64,000 nucleotides of DNA from Pelagicoccus mobilis (GCF_016595505.1 NZ_JAENIL010000027.1:37634-101633), one strand, 5' to 3'; positions 52,832 to 61,903 are shown, counted from the first letter of the stretch. Numbers and translations: made by a program. Notes: generated by a model not told the origin, from the sequence alone.

Positions 52832-53212
52832 CTAGTTGGTGATCAACCAATAGGCGAGAGCGGTAACGGGGAGGAGTATCAGCAACCAGGTTACGCACCC
52901 AGACTGGAGAGTCACTGTTGTGGGGATGAGTAGGTTCGGCTCGGCGATCTCGATTTTTGTCAAATCTGCGTCAAGATCGACGAGCTGCTCGAAGATCTCT
53001 TCGTGGTAGGAGCTGGCGATCATGATTTTGTCGTACTTCTCTTTTCTTATGTCGTTTGGTGAGATGATTGGCTTACCGAGAAAGGAGGTTCCTTGTTTGT
53101 TTCGATCATTGTCGATAAAGGCGACGATGTCGTGGCTGCGTCGCATTTTCTTGAATACGTTTTTGCCTCCAATGGACGCTCCGAATAGAAGGGTTCTGGG
53201 TTTTGAGGACAT
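52832..53212 (-). CDS. Small PglD_N-like Rossmann protein with C-terminal membrane helix
   Basis: A 126-residue protein. Residues about 7-85 form a nucleotide-binding-like module (RTLLFGASIGGKNVFKKM, then VAFIDNDRNKQGTSFLGKPI), followed by a membrane helix near 105-124. It matches the modules found at the ends of the glycosyltransferases at 34058-35524 and 40812-41843 and in the lipoyl fusion protein, but here stands alone with a membrane anchor. Function unknown; it may sense or bind a sugar nucleotide. Confidence 0.75.
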   Translation of the reverse strand: MSSKPRTLLFGASIGGKNVFKKMRRSHDIVAFIDNDRNKQGTSFLGKPIISPNDIRKEKYDKIMIASSYHEEIFEQLVDLDADLTKIEIAEPNLLIPTTVTLQSGCVTWLLILLPVTALAYWLITN

Positions 53213-53240
53213 TTGCTTGAGTTTGGAAGGATGTGGAGGA

Positions 53241-55463
53241 TTAGGGCCAGTATTTGAGGGGCGCTTCGACGATTTGGTTGAGTCGCTCTCGGGTCGCTTC
53301 GTGGGGAAAGGGTTGTAGGTCCTGGAAGGAGTGTAGGAAGTTGATCCGGTCTGGGGCGACTCTGGTGAGAAATTGCTGGAAGGTCTGTGCGAGGCTTTCG
53401 TTTCCTGCGAGCTTGGAGAAAGAAAAGAGAAGCTGAAGGCTCCAAGCGTAACCGCTATAGGTGGTGGTCATTAATTTCAGATCATCCTCGCGTTCTTCTA
53501 TGGCCTGGATGGCCTGATCGGAATCTCCGTAGAGTAGATTCAGGTGGATGAGTGAACAGAGGGCGTGGATGTCTGAGGCGTGCGGATCGATCGTTTCCTT
53601 TTCCAGCAGTTGCTTCGCCTTCGTTTCTTCGCCGAGTTGCCAAAGCCAGACGGACAAGGTCGCGTGCGGGATGAAGGATTGGGGAATCGCTTTTATTGCG
53701 TTCTCGATTTGGTCGATTGCTCGGTCGAACTCGCCAAGGAAGCAGAGGCAACGGGCGAAGCATTGATGGTCATTCATGGTCGCCAGCTTGTTCTTGCAGA
53801 CGGTATCCATAAATTGGATGAGGTCTACCGTTAGGACTTGCTGAGCAGCCTCTATCCCTTGGTGGACGAGGGATTGCCCTTCGCTGCTAGGCGCGAGATA
53901 AGCGGCGAGAAATGAGTCAAGCAGGTCTGATGGTTGCTCGCAGCTTTCGCGGTATTCATCCGCTCGCTTGATCGCCGCGGTCCAATCGCCTTTCTTCGCG
54001 TAGAGCGCGATATATCGTGGGTAGTACTGAGGGCTGAGGCGTTTGTATTTTGCGTCTAAGGCGTAGAAGTCTTCGAGTCCGGTTTTAGTCGGACTGAGGT
54101 GGGCGATGTGATGCGCTAGCTTGGAGGCGAGATCGAAGGTGTCGGAGTAAGTGTCGTAGATCTTCTTTAATTCGCCTTCGAGTTGGAGCTCGGGGTTCTG
54201 GTGGTAGCGATGAATGAGCTCGGGAGCTTGAAGGCTGGAAATCTTGGACGGCGAGAAAACTTCGAGAAGAGACGGCTTAAAGCTAGGATCCTGGCATATT
54301 GAGTTTAGGTGGGTCAGAAACGCGTTTTCCCACGCTTCGTTTACCACTGTCAGTCTCGGGTTCGCTCTGGCGAGACCGATAAAGCTCTGGAGGAGTTTCG
54401 GCTTGATCGCTAGGATACGGCTGAAGGTATGGGCCCAGATCTCGTTTGCTTCTAGGTTCCAGAAGCTTTGTGCCAAATCCTTTAGGGTATAATCGGAGAT
54501 CTGCCATTGGCTCTCGATGTTGGCACTCCCTTGGAGGATGTGCTCTATGAGTTGCAGCGAGGGTTTGGCGGCTCGTAGTTGTGTTTTCTTACGAAGGTGT
54601 TCGAGAGGGCGTTGGAGCACTTGGAGGGTCTTGGCTGAAAACTCAGATGAAGACCATTGGTCGCTGTATTTGTTGGATAAATACGAATCGGAAGGGTGAA
54701 AGACTGTTTCGAGTGGTTGGCGCTCTATGGCATTCTTCCCTTTTCTGTTCCATGAGATTAGGGGAGCGAGTATGTCTTTGAGTCGAGCTTTGCCTTTGAC
54801 GAGCAAGCGAGGGCAGTCGATCACTGTTTCGTTCTTGAACGTGAATCGCTTTAAGGAGTTTGAGCCATCTGTGTACAGGAACATGGGGATCCCTAGTACT
54901 AGGCAGCTAGAGTAGATCAGGGAGTTGGTCGTGTTGTCCTTGCAGAACGAGACGACGTATTCGGCATTCGACAGTGCTTGCGGTTCGAATGGAGTATCTT
55001 GGCTTGTCTCAAGGCACTCGAACGCATTCGAACTCTCGGCGGAGACTTGTATCAGGTCCTTGGATGCGTTTGCTGTACTCTTTGTCCGTTCTTGAACTAG
55101 AACGGGTCTTGAGGGGTGGCCTGATTGATGAGTGAGCCGTTCGAGCTGCGGGTGGAATGGGGGGAGAAAATGATATCTGGCAAGGAGTTGTTCTGGGAAG
55201 TCAGGGTTTTGCTCGATCAGCTCTTCTGGGGTCAGGCGACCGAGTATTAGGTCGGGGCAGTCCCAGTCGGAAACGGACACTTGATTTGGCGGCAGGATCG
55301 CGACCGAGGCGATATTGTCGCTGTTAGCCTTATTAGCGATGGCCGTAGCGTGTCTCTGCCACAGAGGCTCTTGAGATTCAAGGTGCGTGAGGAGGGATTG
55401 AATACCTTGGGCGGTTGAAGTGTCGAAAGGCGTTTGAGTACTTGGGGGGATCGGTTGAGTCAT
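53241..55463 (-). CDS. Large TPR-containing protein at the head of the glycan operon
   Basis: A 740-residue soluble protein. The C-terminal half (about 420-720) is helical in a repeat pattern (FARCLCFLGEFDRAIDQIE, HATLSVWLWQLGEETKAKQ), typical of TPR or TPR-like repeats. The N-terminal 330 residues contain strands such as VSFCKDNTTNSLIYSSCLVL and may form a degenerate glycosyltransferase fold, but no catalytic motif was recognised. It is probably the first gene of the operon, reading away from the divergent gene at 55624. Function unknown. Confidence 0.75.
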   Translation of the reverse strand: MTQPIPPSTQTPFDTSTAQGIQSLLTHLESQEPLWQRHATAIANKANSDNIASVAILPPNQVSVSDWDCPDLILGRLTPEELIEQNPDFPEQLLARYHFLPPFHPQLERLTHQSGHPSRPVLVQERTKSTANASKDLIQVSAESSNAFECLETSQDTPFEPQALSNAEYVVSFCKDNTTNSLIYSSCLVLGIPMFLYTDGSNSLKRFTFKNETVIDCPRLLVKGKARLKDILAPLISWNRKGKNAIERQPLETVFHPSDSYLSNKYSDQWSSSEFSAKTLQVLQRPLEHLRKKTQLRAAKPSLQLIEHILQGSANIESQWQISDYTLKDLAQSFWNLEANEIWAHTFSRILAIKPKLLQSFIGLARANPRLTVVNEAWENAFLTHLNSICQDPSFKPSLLEVFSPSKISSLQAPELIHRYHQNPELQLEGELKKIYDTYSDTFDLASKLAHHIAHLSPTKTGLEDFYALDAKYKRLSPQYYPRYIALYAKKGDWTAAIKRADEYRESCEQPSDLLDSFLAAYLAPSSEGQSLVHQGIEAAQQVLTVDLIQFMDTVCKNKLATMNDHQCFARCLCFLGEFDRAIDQIENAIKAIPQSFIPHATLSVWLWQLGEETKAKQLLEKETIDPHASDIHALCSLIHLNLLYGDSDQAIQAIEEREDDLKLMTTTYSGYAWSLQLLFSFSKLAGNESLAQTFQQFLTRVAPDRINFLHSFQDLQPFPHEATRERLNQIVEAPLKYWP

Positions 55464-55623
55464 AGACTGCTTACCTGCGAGTAGATCATCCTGTGAGCGT
55501 TGGTTAGAGGGCTGAGAGCATTACTGAATGATTGCTCTATGCAAGCGATTTGGCTTCGAGTTTGCTTGATGCTTGCTGTTTGCGGGGTGTCTGATGCACC
55601 TTAATTTCCTGAAGGCTATTGGT

Positions 55624-56781
55624 ATGAACTATCTGATTACTGTCGTTATTGCGGCTCGCAACGCTGAGCAGACCATTGAGAGGGCGGTGAATTCGGTTTG
55701 CGAGACGGGGGACGCCAAGATCCTTTTGGTGGATGACTATTCTGATGACGATACGGTTCGGCTAGCGAAGTCTAGGGGAGGGGATTTGTTGGAAGTCGTT
55801 ACTCCGAGGGAGAAAATTGGTTTGGGCAACGCGAGGCAGGCTGGTCTTGAAAGTGTGGATACGCCCTATTTGATGTGGCTGGATGCGGATGACGAGTTGC
55901 TTGCTGGTCGTCTGGATAGGATGCTTGCTCGTTTGGAAAAAGGGGCAGATCTGGTGTTTGATTCAGCGGAGTTATGTGATGGTGCGAGTGGTAAGTTTAT
56001 AAAGAATTTACAGATTCCCTCGTTTCTGTGGGAGGGAATGGGGCTTTACCGGAGTTTCGAGCGTAATTATCTGCCTGGTCCTGCGTGGCCGGCTGCTCGG
56101 GTCGAGTTTGCTCGCAAGGTGGGCTATGACCCTGAGCAAAACGCCTGCGAGGATACGGATTTCATTTTGAGGGCTCTGAGGTTGGGGGCGAAGTGGGAGC
56201 TCCTCTCTGAGGTGGGATACCGTCAGTTTGCTTACGAAACGAGCCTCTCGCGTGACCTGACTCACCAGCGACGGTTTTTGGCGAGAGCTTTCTCGAAGCA
56301 CTCGTTTCTTGAGTTGGAGGCTTTCTTGAAGGGGAAGGGTGTTGAGGCTGGCTTGTTGGCTTGGTGTTTGTGTTCGAACGCCCTTTTTCGTGGAGACTGG
56401 CCACAGGCGGATTTGTATGCCCGTGAAGCGTTTGGGGAGAGCGCGAAGGAGTCGGAGGAGCTTTTGCTCCCGTGGAGGGTGGGCTTCGATTGGTTGTCGT
56501 GTTTTATTCGGGGATCGGTTGCTCTCTTGAACGGAAAGGGTGAAGCCGAGGCGTTGCTTGAGCGATGTGTTGAGCTGGAGGAGAGTCCTGACGCCCTCAA
56601 TAATTTGGGCGTGGTTCGAGCGAAGCTTGGAAAGCGGAATGAGGCTGTGGATTGCTTCGAAAAAGCGCTCCAATTGATGCCCGGCTACCTCGACGCCCGG
56701 CGAAATCTGGAGAATGCGGAGGTGGCGGCAAATATTACCACGCATCCGTTGCGGAGATTTGAGTCAAGATCGGGATACTGA
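55624..56781 (+). CDS. GT2 glycosyltransferase with C-terminal TPR region
   Basis: A 385-residue protein. The GT-A domain starts MNYLITVVIAARNAEQTIER with ILLVDDYSDDDTVRLA and MWLDADDELLAGRLDRML (DxD). CEDTDFILRALRLGAKWEL is the usual acceptor-side region. After about residue 330 a TPR-like repeat follows (ALNNLGVVRAKLGKRNEAV). It is transcribed away from the glycan operon, with 160 non-coding bases between that probably hold both promoters. Substrates unknown. Confidence 0.88.
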   Translation: MNYLITVVIAARNAEQTIERAVNSVCETGDAKILLVDDYSDDDTVRLAKSRGGDLLEVVTPREKIGLGNARQAGLESVDTPYLMWLDADDELLAGRLDRMLARLEKGADLVFDSAELCDGASGKFIKNLQIPSFLWEGMGLYRSFERNYLPGPAWPAARVEFARKVGYDPEQNACEDTDFILRALRLGAKWELLSEVGYRQFAYETSLSRDLTHQRRFLARAFSKHSFLELEAFLKGKGVEAGLLAWCLCSNALFRGDWPQADLYAREAFGESAKESEELLLPWRVGFDWLSCFIRGSVALLNGKGEAEALLERCVELEESPDALNNLGVVRAKLGKRNEAVDCFEKALQLMPGYLDARRNLENAEVAANITTHPLRRFESRSGY

Positions 56782-56879
56782 TTTAAGTTGTTGGTAGATA
56801 AGTGCTAGCAAGGAATGTTTAGTTTGTTGGTATGCTCCTTGCTATGATCTAAAGTACTCTCGTTTCGAGATTTACTGAT

Positions 56880-57455
56880 ATGCACGTTGTTGGATCAATC
56901 ATTGCCCGTTTGGGTAGCAAGAGGCTCACTTACAAGAACCTGCTTCCGTTTGCGGGCAAACCGCTTGTGGGCTTGGGCGTGGAGATTTTGCGGCGGGCGA
57001 AGTCGGTGGACGAGATCGTGGTGTCGACGGAGAGCGAGCTGATTGCGAGAGTGGCTCTCGATTTCGGGGCGACGGTGTTGCGGCGCCCGGAGGAATTGGC
57101 GGGGGATAAGGTGCCGTCGGTCCCGGTTTTTCAGCATATCGTGGAGAATCACCCGTGCGATGTGCATGTGAATTTCAATATCAATTTCCCGATGTGCGAT
57201 CCAGCGGTGATCGACCGTGCGGTTGAGTTGGCGTCGCGTGATGGCGAGGCGCTTTCGAATCCGTATGCGGTGTGGGCGCAGTCAGCGGAGCGGCTCGCGA
57301 ACTACGAGGATCCGCAGAACATTCCGTCCGCGTTTCGCAGCGTTTTTGAGGACGAGCGGGCGGGGCCGTTGGATATTCACACTGAATCGGATTTGCTGGA
57401 AACCTACCGAACTTCGCAAGGCCTTAAGCCAGAGGGTCTTCCGGAAGGATTTTAG
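56880..57455 (+). CDS. Cytidylyltransferase-like protein (NeuA/KdsB/SpsF type)
   Basis: A 191-residue protein. It starts MHVVGSIIARLGSKRLTYKN, the nucleotide-binding loop of CMP-sugar synthetases, with PFAGKPLVG, VDEIVVSTESELIA and FGATVLRRPEELAG. It is shorter than NeuA (about 225) but the core is present. Substrate is unknown; no sialic- or legionaminic-acid synthase (NeuB) is nearby, so a neuA symbol is not used. Reads in the same direction as the upstream GT2-TPR gene, with about 100 bases between. Confidence 0.82.
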   Translation: MHVVGSIIARLGSKRLTYKNLLPFAGKPLVGLGVEILRRAKSVDEIVVSTESELIARVALDFGATVLRRPEELAGDKVPSVPVFQHIVENHPCDVHVNFNINFPMCDPAVIDRAVELASRDGEALSNPYAVWAQSAERLANYEDPQNIPSAFRSVFEDERAGPLDIHTESDLLETYRTSQGLKPEGLPEGF

Positions 57456-57546
57456 ATGAGTTCAACTACTCAAGAAACAGGTGGAAACTACCGATATATA
57501 CGAGAGGGCTGAAGCCCTGAAATTTTGACCCGATCGTCTGAGCCAA

Positions 57547-58323
57547 ATGAACAAGAAATCTCCATTCCGAATTTTCGCTTTTTGCATCCTCGCGTTTTTT
57601 GTAGCGGGGTCTTCCTGGGCGGCATCCTTGGAGCACGGCAAGGTGCGAGCTCGGACGCGTGGTTGGGAGGTTAAGGATGAAGGTGGGGTAAATGGCTCGA
57701 ACGCGCCTCAGACCGAGATCACCCAGGAGCAGTCTTATGTAGAGGAATCTTTCGCGGCGGACGCTAGCCAGGCGACGGTCGAGGTGGAGGAGCCTGTGGT
57801 CGAGGTGGAGGAAGCTCGTACGGTGAAGCGTCGAGGGAAGCTGATGTTGATCGGTGGGAAGAAAAAGAAAAAGGGGCCGACTCGCTTGGATGGTTACCTC
57901 GCGGTTGGGGTTTCGCCTGCATTGCGTTTCTCGGACCTGGATCCTGTGCACTCGCGGCCTCCATCGCCAGCGTTGCCGGAGTTCAATTTCGTTTCTAGCG
58001 AATACGTGCCTTATCTGATCGAGGAAGCCCTTCCGGAGGATGCGATGAATGACGCGTCTCTGTTGTCGGAGATCGTGATCGAGATGGAGCCGCATACGGT
58101 GGTCTCTGGCACGATCGACACGCGTCGCCACAAGCAGGAGGAGCAGGTCGAGCATTTCCAGCTGGAGGAGCAGCGGACTACGGTTTTGAGACCTGAGGAG
58201 GTGCTTATATTTTTCGAGACGGAAACGGCCTCCGGCAAGGCGGGCGCCTTGGTGCCGTTCTCGCCGGCTACGCCTAGCCAGAACACGACTATCAATAGCA
58301 AAGCGACTTTGAGGAAAGAATAG
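57547..58323 (+). CDS. Exported protein of unknown function
   Basis: A 258-residue protein with a signal peptide (IFAFCILAFFVAGSSWA, cleavage before ASLEHG). The mature part is polar, with a repeated VEVEEP/VEVEEA segment and a Lys-rich run near residue 100, then DGYLAVGVSPALRFSD. No family recognised. It is two bases before an exported TPR protein gene, so the two are almost certainly translated together and may form one envelope assembly. Confidence 0.7.
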   Translation: MNKKSPFRIFAFCILAFFVAGSSWAASLEHGKVRARTRGWEVKDEGGVNGSNAPQTEITQEQSYVEESFAADASQATVEVEEPVVEVEEARTVKRRGKLMLIGGKKKKKGPTRLDGYLAVGVSPALRFSDLDPVHSRPPSPALPEFNFVSSEYVPYLIEEALPEDAMNDASLLSEIVIEMEPHTVVSGTIDTRRHKQEEQVEHFQLEEQRTTVLRPEEVLIFFETETASGKAGALVPFSPATPSQNTTINSKATLRKE

Positions 58324-58325
58324 CG

Positions 58326-59570
58326 ATGAAGAGTTTTTTGATCAGACTGATGCTGTTTCCAGCGTTTCTCGTGACTGCGGTTTTGGGCGCTGGCGCTCCT
58401 GCTCCTGCGGAAGGGGAAGAAGAGGTGACGGAGGAGGTGGAAGATCCTTTCGCGGATCGTATCGTGATCGTGCAGCCGAAGAAGGAGCTCGACCCGGAGT
58501 TGGCTTCAGAGCAGGTGATGCGTTACTACGATGCAGCGGTTAACGAGTGGAGTGGGGGCGATTTTGAATTCGCGGAGCGTTATTTTGCGGCAGCTCTGGG
58601 AGTCCCGACGGATGTGCCTGAGAAGGAAGTCGTTCTCAACAAGATGGGCGAGCTTTACGCGGCCGCGGGGATGTTTCCGAAGTCGGCGGCGATTTACGAG
58701 CGTCTGGCCACGGAATTTCCGGAGAGCCGACGCTTGCCGGAAGCCTACTTGGAGCTTGGGAACATTTACCGCAAAATGGGAGCTCAGGAACTCGCGATTT
58801 CGCGTTACTACAAGGTGTTGAACTCTTCGCTCCACGTTTCTTTCGATCAGTTGGAAAAGTACAAGCAAGTCTCGCGTAACGCGCAGCTTGCAATCGCGGA
58901 GACGCATAAGGAGCGTGAGGAATATCAGGAGTCGTACCGCTTGTATCAGGCCTTGTTCCGGCTGGAGTTGAAGCCGGTTGAGCGACTGCGAGTACACTAC
59001 CGGATGTGCTATCTCTTGTATGAGCTATCTAACTACCAGCAGGCGGTTTCGCAGCTGAAGTTGTTTTTGGACGAGTATCCAGAAAGTCCGCACAATCCGG
59101 AGCTGCGCTACCTTTTGGCGAAGTCTTACGAAAAGCTGAACCGCAAGCCGGAAGCGTTGCGTGAGGTGGTGAACATCCTGCAAGCCCAGTCGAATCCGTT
59201 GACCGGCTACGCGGAGGATGCTGACTACTGGAAGCAGCGTACGGGAAATGAGCTTGCGAACGAGTTTTATGAAAACGGCGACTTCCGCAGTGCGTTGAAG
59301 ATTTACCAGTCTTTGGCTCGCTACAGCGCGAGCCCGTCCTGGCGTTGGCCGGCGATTCATCAGATCGGTCTTTGTTTCGAGCGTCTTGGTTTGCCGGAGA
59401 AGGCGAAGCTGGCCTACCAGGAGATTTTGAATCCTGAAGACGGGCCTATCGATGTGGCGAGTTTGGGAGAGGGAATGCGTTCACTTCGTCAAATGGCGCA
59501 ATGGAGGCTTGAACACTTGAATTGGGAGGATGATCTTGTGGCGCGTCTTCAATTGTTGAAGGCTCAGTAG
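58326..59570 (+). CDS. Exported TPR-repeat protein
   Basis: A 414-residue protein. Residues 1-27 are a signal peptide (MKSFLIRLMLFPAFLVTAVL then GAGAPAPAEG). From about residue 60 to 350 there are consecutive TPR-type helices (GDFEFAERYFAAALGVP, AGMFPKSAAIYERLATEFP, DFRSALKIYQSLARYS). Such periplasmic TPR proteins act as assembly scaffolds, as in BamD- or YbgF-like proteins. Its specific partner is unknown but the exported protein encoded two bases upstream is the obvious candidate. Confidence 0.83.
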   Translation: MKSFLIRLMLFPAFLVTAVLGAGAPAPAEGEEEVTEEVEDPFADRIVIVQPKKELDPELASEQVMRYYDAAVNEWSGGDFEFAERYFAAALGVPTDVPEKEVVLNKMGELYAAAGMFPKSAAIYERLATEFPESRRLPEAYLELGNIYRKMGAQELAISRYYKVLNSSLHVSFDQLEKYKQVSRNAQLAIAETHKEREEYQESYRLYQALFRLELKPVERLRVHYRMCYLLYELSNYQQAVSQLKLFLDEYPESPHNPELRYLLAKSYEKLNRKPEALREVVNILQAQSNPLTGYAEDADYWKQRTGNELANEFYENGDFRSALKIYQSLARYSASPSWRWPAIHQIGLCFERLGLPEKAKLAYQEILNPEDGPIDVASLGEGMRSLRQMAQWRLEHLNWEDDLVARLQLLKAQ

Positions 59571-59593
59571 ACCACGTTCCCCGATTCAAGATT

Positions 59594-59983
59594 ATGGACC
59601 CAGCCAAGACTGAAGCGATTCTTCGCGAGCATGTTCGTCTTTGTTCAGACCTGCATGAGCTCTTCATCGAAGAAGGGCAAATGATGCGTACGACCGGAGC
59701 TCTTCCTTCGGAGGAATTTTTGGAGCGTAAGAAGTCGTTCGTGACGGTTTTGGACAAGGGCTTGGAGTTGCTGCGTCAGATCAACGAGTCTGGCGAGCCG
59801 ATCCCGCGTGGCATGGAGCCTTTGGTGAAGGAATGCCGCGACAAGATCATGAAGCTGATGATGGTCGATCGGGAAAACGAACGCTTGCTGCTGAAGAACT
59901 CGTTGCCGCCTAAGATGAAGGAAGCGTACGCGAAGGTGGCTCCTGGACAGGTGGCTCGGGCTTACGGGCGGTTCGCGAAGTAG
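59594..59983 (+). CDS. Small helical protein of unknown function
   Basis: A 129-residue protein predicted almost wholly helical, starting MDPAKTEAILREHVRLCSDL. The pattern of heptad-spaced hydrophobics (FLERKKSFVTVLDKGLELLRQIN in part) loosely recalls FlgN/FliT-type export chaperones, but no flagellar genes adjoin and this is not claimed. It lies 23 bases after the TPR gene and probably ends that operon. Confidence 0.7.
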   Translation: MDPAKTEAILREHVRLCSDLHELFIEEGQMMRTTGALPSEEFLERKKSFVTVLDKGLELLRQINESGEPIPRGMEPLVKECRDKIMKLMMVDRENERLLLKNSLPPKMKEAYAKVAPGQVARAYGRFAK

Positions 59984-60014
59984 AGAGGGGCAGCTTTTGG
60001 CTCCTGCATGGGGT

Positions 60015-60038
60015 CGCGGGCTGAAGCGCCGCGCTACG
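60015..60038. repeat. Dispersed repeat, copy 2
   Basis: CGCGGGCTGAAGC-G-CCGCGCTACG, matching 30777-30800 with one base different, and likewise preceded by CCTGCAT. In both cases the repeat lies at the 3' end of a minus-strand signalling gene, here ending one base before the stop codon of the phosphatase. Confidence 0.75.
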
Positions 60039-61796
60039 TTAGGCGTTGGGGGAGAGCTTGAGTGCGATGACGCAGATGTCGTCGGTCGATGGGGTGCCGT
60101 TGAGGGCGTTGTCGAGGGATCCCTTTACTTGCTTTAGTTGCTCGCGGATGCTGCGGCTGTTGGCGTTGCCGAGCGCTTCGACGAGGCCTTGCTTGCCAAA
60201 CTCTTCTCCTTCCGGGGTGTGTTGCTCGATGATGCCGTCGGTGAAGAGGAAGATGTCGGTTTCGGAATCGAGGTAGAAGGTGGTGTCGCCGAATGGCTCT
60301 CCCGGCAGCAGCCCGAGGGCGGGGCCGACGATGTCGCACGGGCATTCCTGGAAATCCTTGTCTCCGGTTTTGAGGATGGGGGCGGGGTGGCCGGCGTTTG
60401 CGATGACGGCTTGGCCTTTGCCGAGGTCGACGATCAGGTAGGCTGCGGTGACGAAGCGTGGGAACTCTTCGTCTTCGGCTAGGGAGAGAATGGTTTCGTT
60501 GAGGTGCTGCAGAACCCGAGACGGGTGGGCGAGGATATTGGGGATCTCGGCCATCAGACCACGGATAAGCATGGTGACGAGGGCGGCCTTCACGCCGTGA
60601 CCCATGACATCGCAAACGAGGATCCCGATGCGGTTTTCGTCGACGGGAATGATGTAGAAGAAGTCCCCTGCTAGGTGGTGGCTGGGCTTGTAGAGATAGC
60701 AGGCTCGGAAATTCCATTTGTCGCCGTTTTTCAGATACAGGCGGCTTTCGTTGAAGCCCATGGACATGAGCTGCTCTTGGAGCTGGCGAGCGACGAGGAG
60801 TTCCTCTTCGTATTGCTCGTTCTTGACTTCGAGCGCTTCCTTGGCCTTGCGGGCAAGCTCTTCGGCGCGTTTTTGCTCGGTGATGTCGAGCGACATGCCG
60901 ACGATGCCTTCGATCTGGTTTTGCTCGTTGCGGAGTGGTACTTTCGAGGTGAGGACCCAGCGGTTGCCGGCTAGGATGCTCTTGTCGTACTCCAGCTTGT
61001 TGCTGATGGGTTCTCCGGTTTCGATGACTTGTAGGTCCTCTGCCAATACGCGGTCGGCCCGTGGGTCGTCGATGATCTCCGTGAGGAGCTTGCCGGTGAT
61101 GTCGAGATGTGGGGGGATGCCGATGACTTTGCGGTATTCCTGATTGACCAGCATGTAGCGTCCTTCGCGATCTCGAATGAAGAGTCGGCAAGGGAGGATT
61201 TGCACGATGGTCTGGAGTAAGCGGCGGTGGCGAAATACGTCGCGCTCGGCTTGTTTCTGTTTGGTGATGTCTCTGGAGAGCCCGAAGGTGCCGCAGATGT
61301 TTCCGGATGTGTCGTAGAGCGGGAGTTTCGAGGAGATGACCCAGCGTTCCTGTTTTCCCTCGTGGACGGAGAGTTCTTCCTTGAAGCTCCAGCCTTGGCC
61401 GGTGCGGATGATTTCTTGCTCGTCCTCGAACTTGGCGAGGGCGGACTCGGGGGCGAAGAAGTCGAAGTCGGATTTGCCGATGATGGCGGAGGGTTCGCCT
61501 ACGCCGTGGTATTCCGCCATGGCTTTGTTGACGCAGATGAAGCGGCTTTGCAGATCCTTGAAATAGACGTGGTCTGGCAGCGATTCCATGAGCTGCTGGA
61601 ACAGCTGGGCGCCCATGTCGTGCTCTTCGTGGAAGACGCTTTTTTTGCCGTCTTTGAGGCCTTGGTTGTAGGCTTTTTCGAGGAGCGTATCGATCTCGTC
61701 TTGCGTCAAAGTGATCTCACCGCCTTCGCTGGGCAAGGGGGAGCTGATGCCCGCTTGAGCGAGCGCTTCTTCGAGAATCGAGTCGGTTGGGTTCAT
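60039..61796 (-). CDS. PAS-PAS-PP2C (RsbU/SpoIIE-type) phosphatase with FliM-like N-terminal motif
   Basis: A 585-residue protein. Near the N-terminus stands ITLTQDEIDTLLEKA (28-42), like the CheY-binding motif at the start of FliM (SQxEIDxLL). PAS 1 (about 65-185) has PDHVYFKDLQSRFICVNKAM, PAS 2 (about 195-310) has LPCRLFIRDREGRYMLVNQE. After a coiled coil comes a PP2C-type serine phosphatase with AGDFFYIIPVDEN, ILVCDVMGHGVKAALVTM, NAGHPAPIL and FLFTDGIIEQ (metal-binding Asp residues). Such enzymes control partner-switch regulators. The next gene upstream is a CheY-like receiver protein, a possible partner for the motif. Confidence 0.9.
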   Translation of the reverse strand: MNPTDSILEEALAQAGISSPLPSEGGEITLTQDEIDTLLEKAYNQGLKDGKKSVFHEEHDMGAQLFQQLMESLPDHVYFKDLQSRFICVNKAMAEYHGVGEPSAIIGKSDFDFFAPESALAKFEDEQEIIRTGQGWSFKEELSVHEGKQERWVISSKLPLYDTSGNICGTFGLSRDITKQKQAERDVFRHRRLLQTIVQILPCRLFIRDREGRYMLVNQEYRKVIGIPPHLDITGKLLTEIIDDPRADRVLAEDLQVIETGEPISNKLEYDKSILAGNRWVLTSKVPLRNEQNQIEGIVGMSLDITEQKRAEELARKAKEALEVKNEQYEEELLVARQLQEQLMSMGFNESRLYLKNGDKWNFRACYLYKPSHHLAGDFFYIIPVDENRIGILVCDVMGHGVKAALVTMLIRGLMAEIPNILAHPSRVLQHLNETILSLAEDEEFPRFVTAAYLIVDLGKGQAVIANAGHPAPILKTGDKDFQECPCDIVGPALGLLPGEPFGDTTFYLDSETDIFLFTDGIIEQHTPEGEEFGKQGLVEALGNANSRSIREQLKQVKGSLDNALNGTPSTDDICVIALKLSPNA

Positions 61797-61903
61797 CAGG
61801 GATTGGTAAAACTGAGGGGAAGATACCCCACTTGGCTCGCTTGGCAAATGCGGAGTTTAGGTATCCTCCTTGAGAAGCTCGTCTAAGCTCTTGCATATGA
61901 ACA

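Noticed and set aside
56880..57455. Sialic or legionaminic acid pathway suggested by the cytidylyltransferase
   Set aside because: No NeuB- or NeuC-type gene is visible in the window; the protein is also shorter than NeuA.
60034..61191. A long Arg/His/Pro-rich open frame overlapping the PP2C phosphatase on the same strand
   Set aside because: Out-of-frame shadow; the other frame carries PAS and PP2C motifs without a break.
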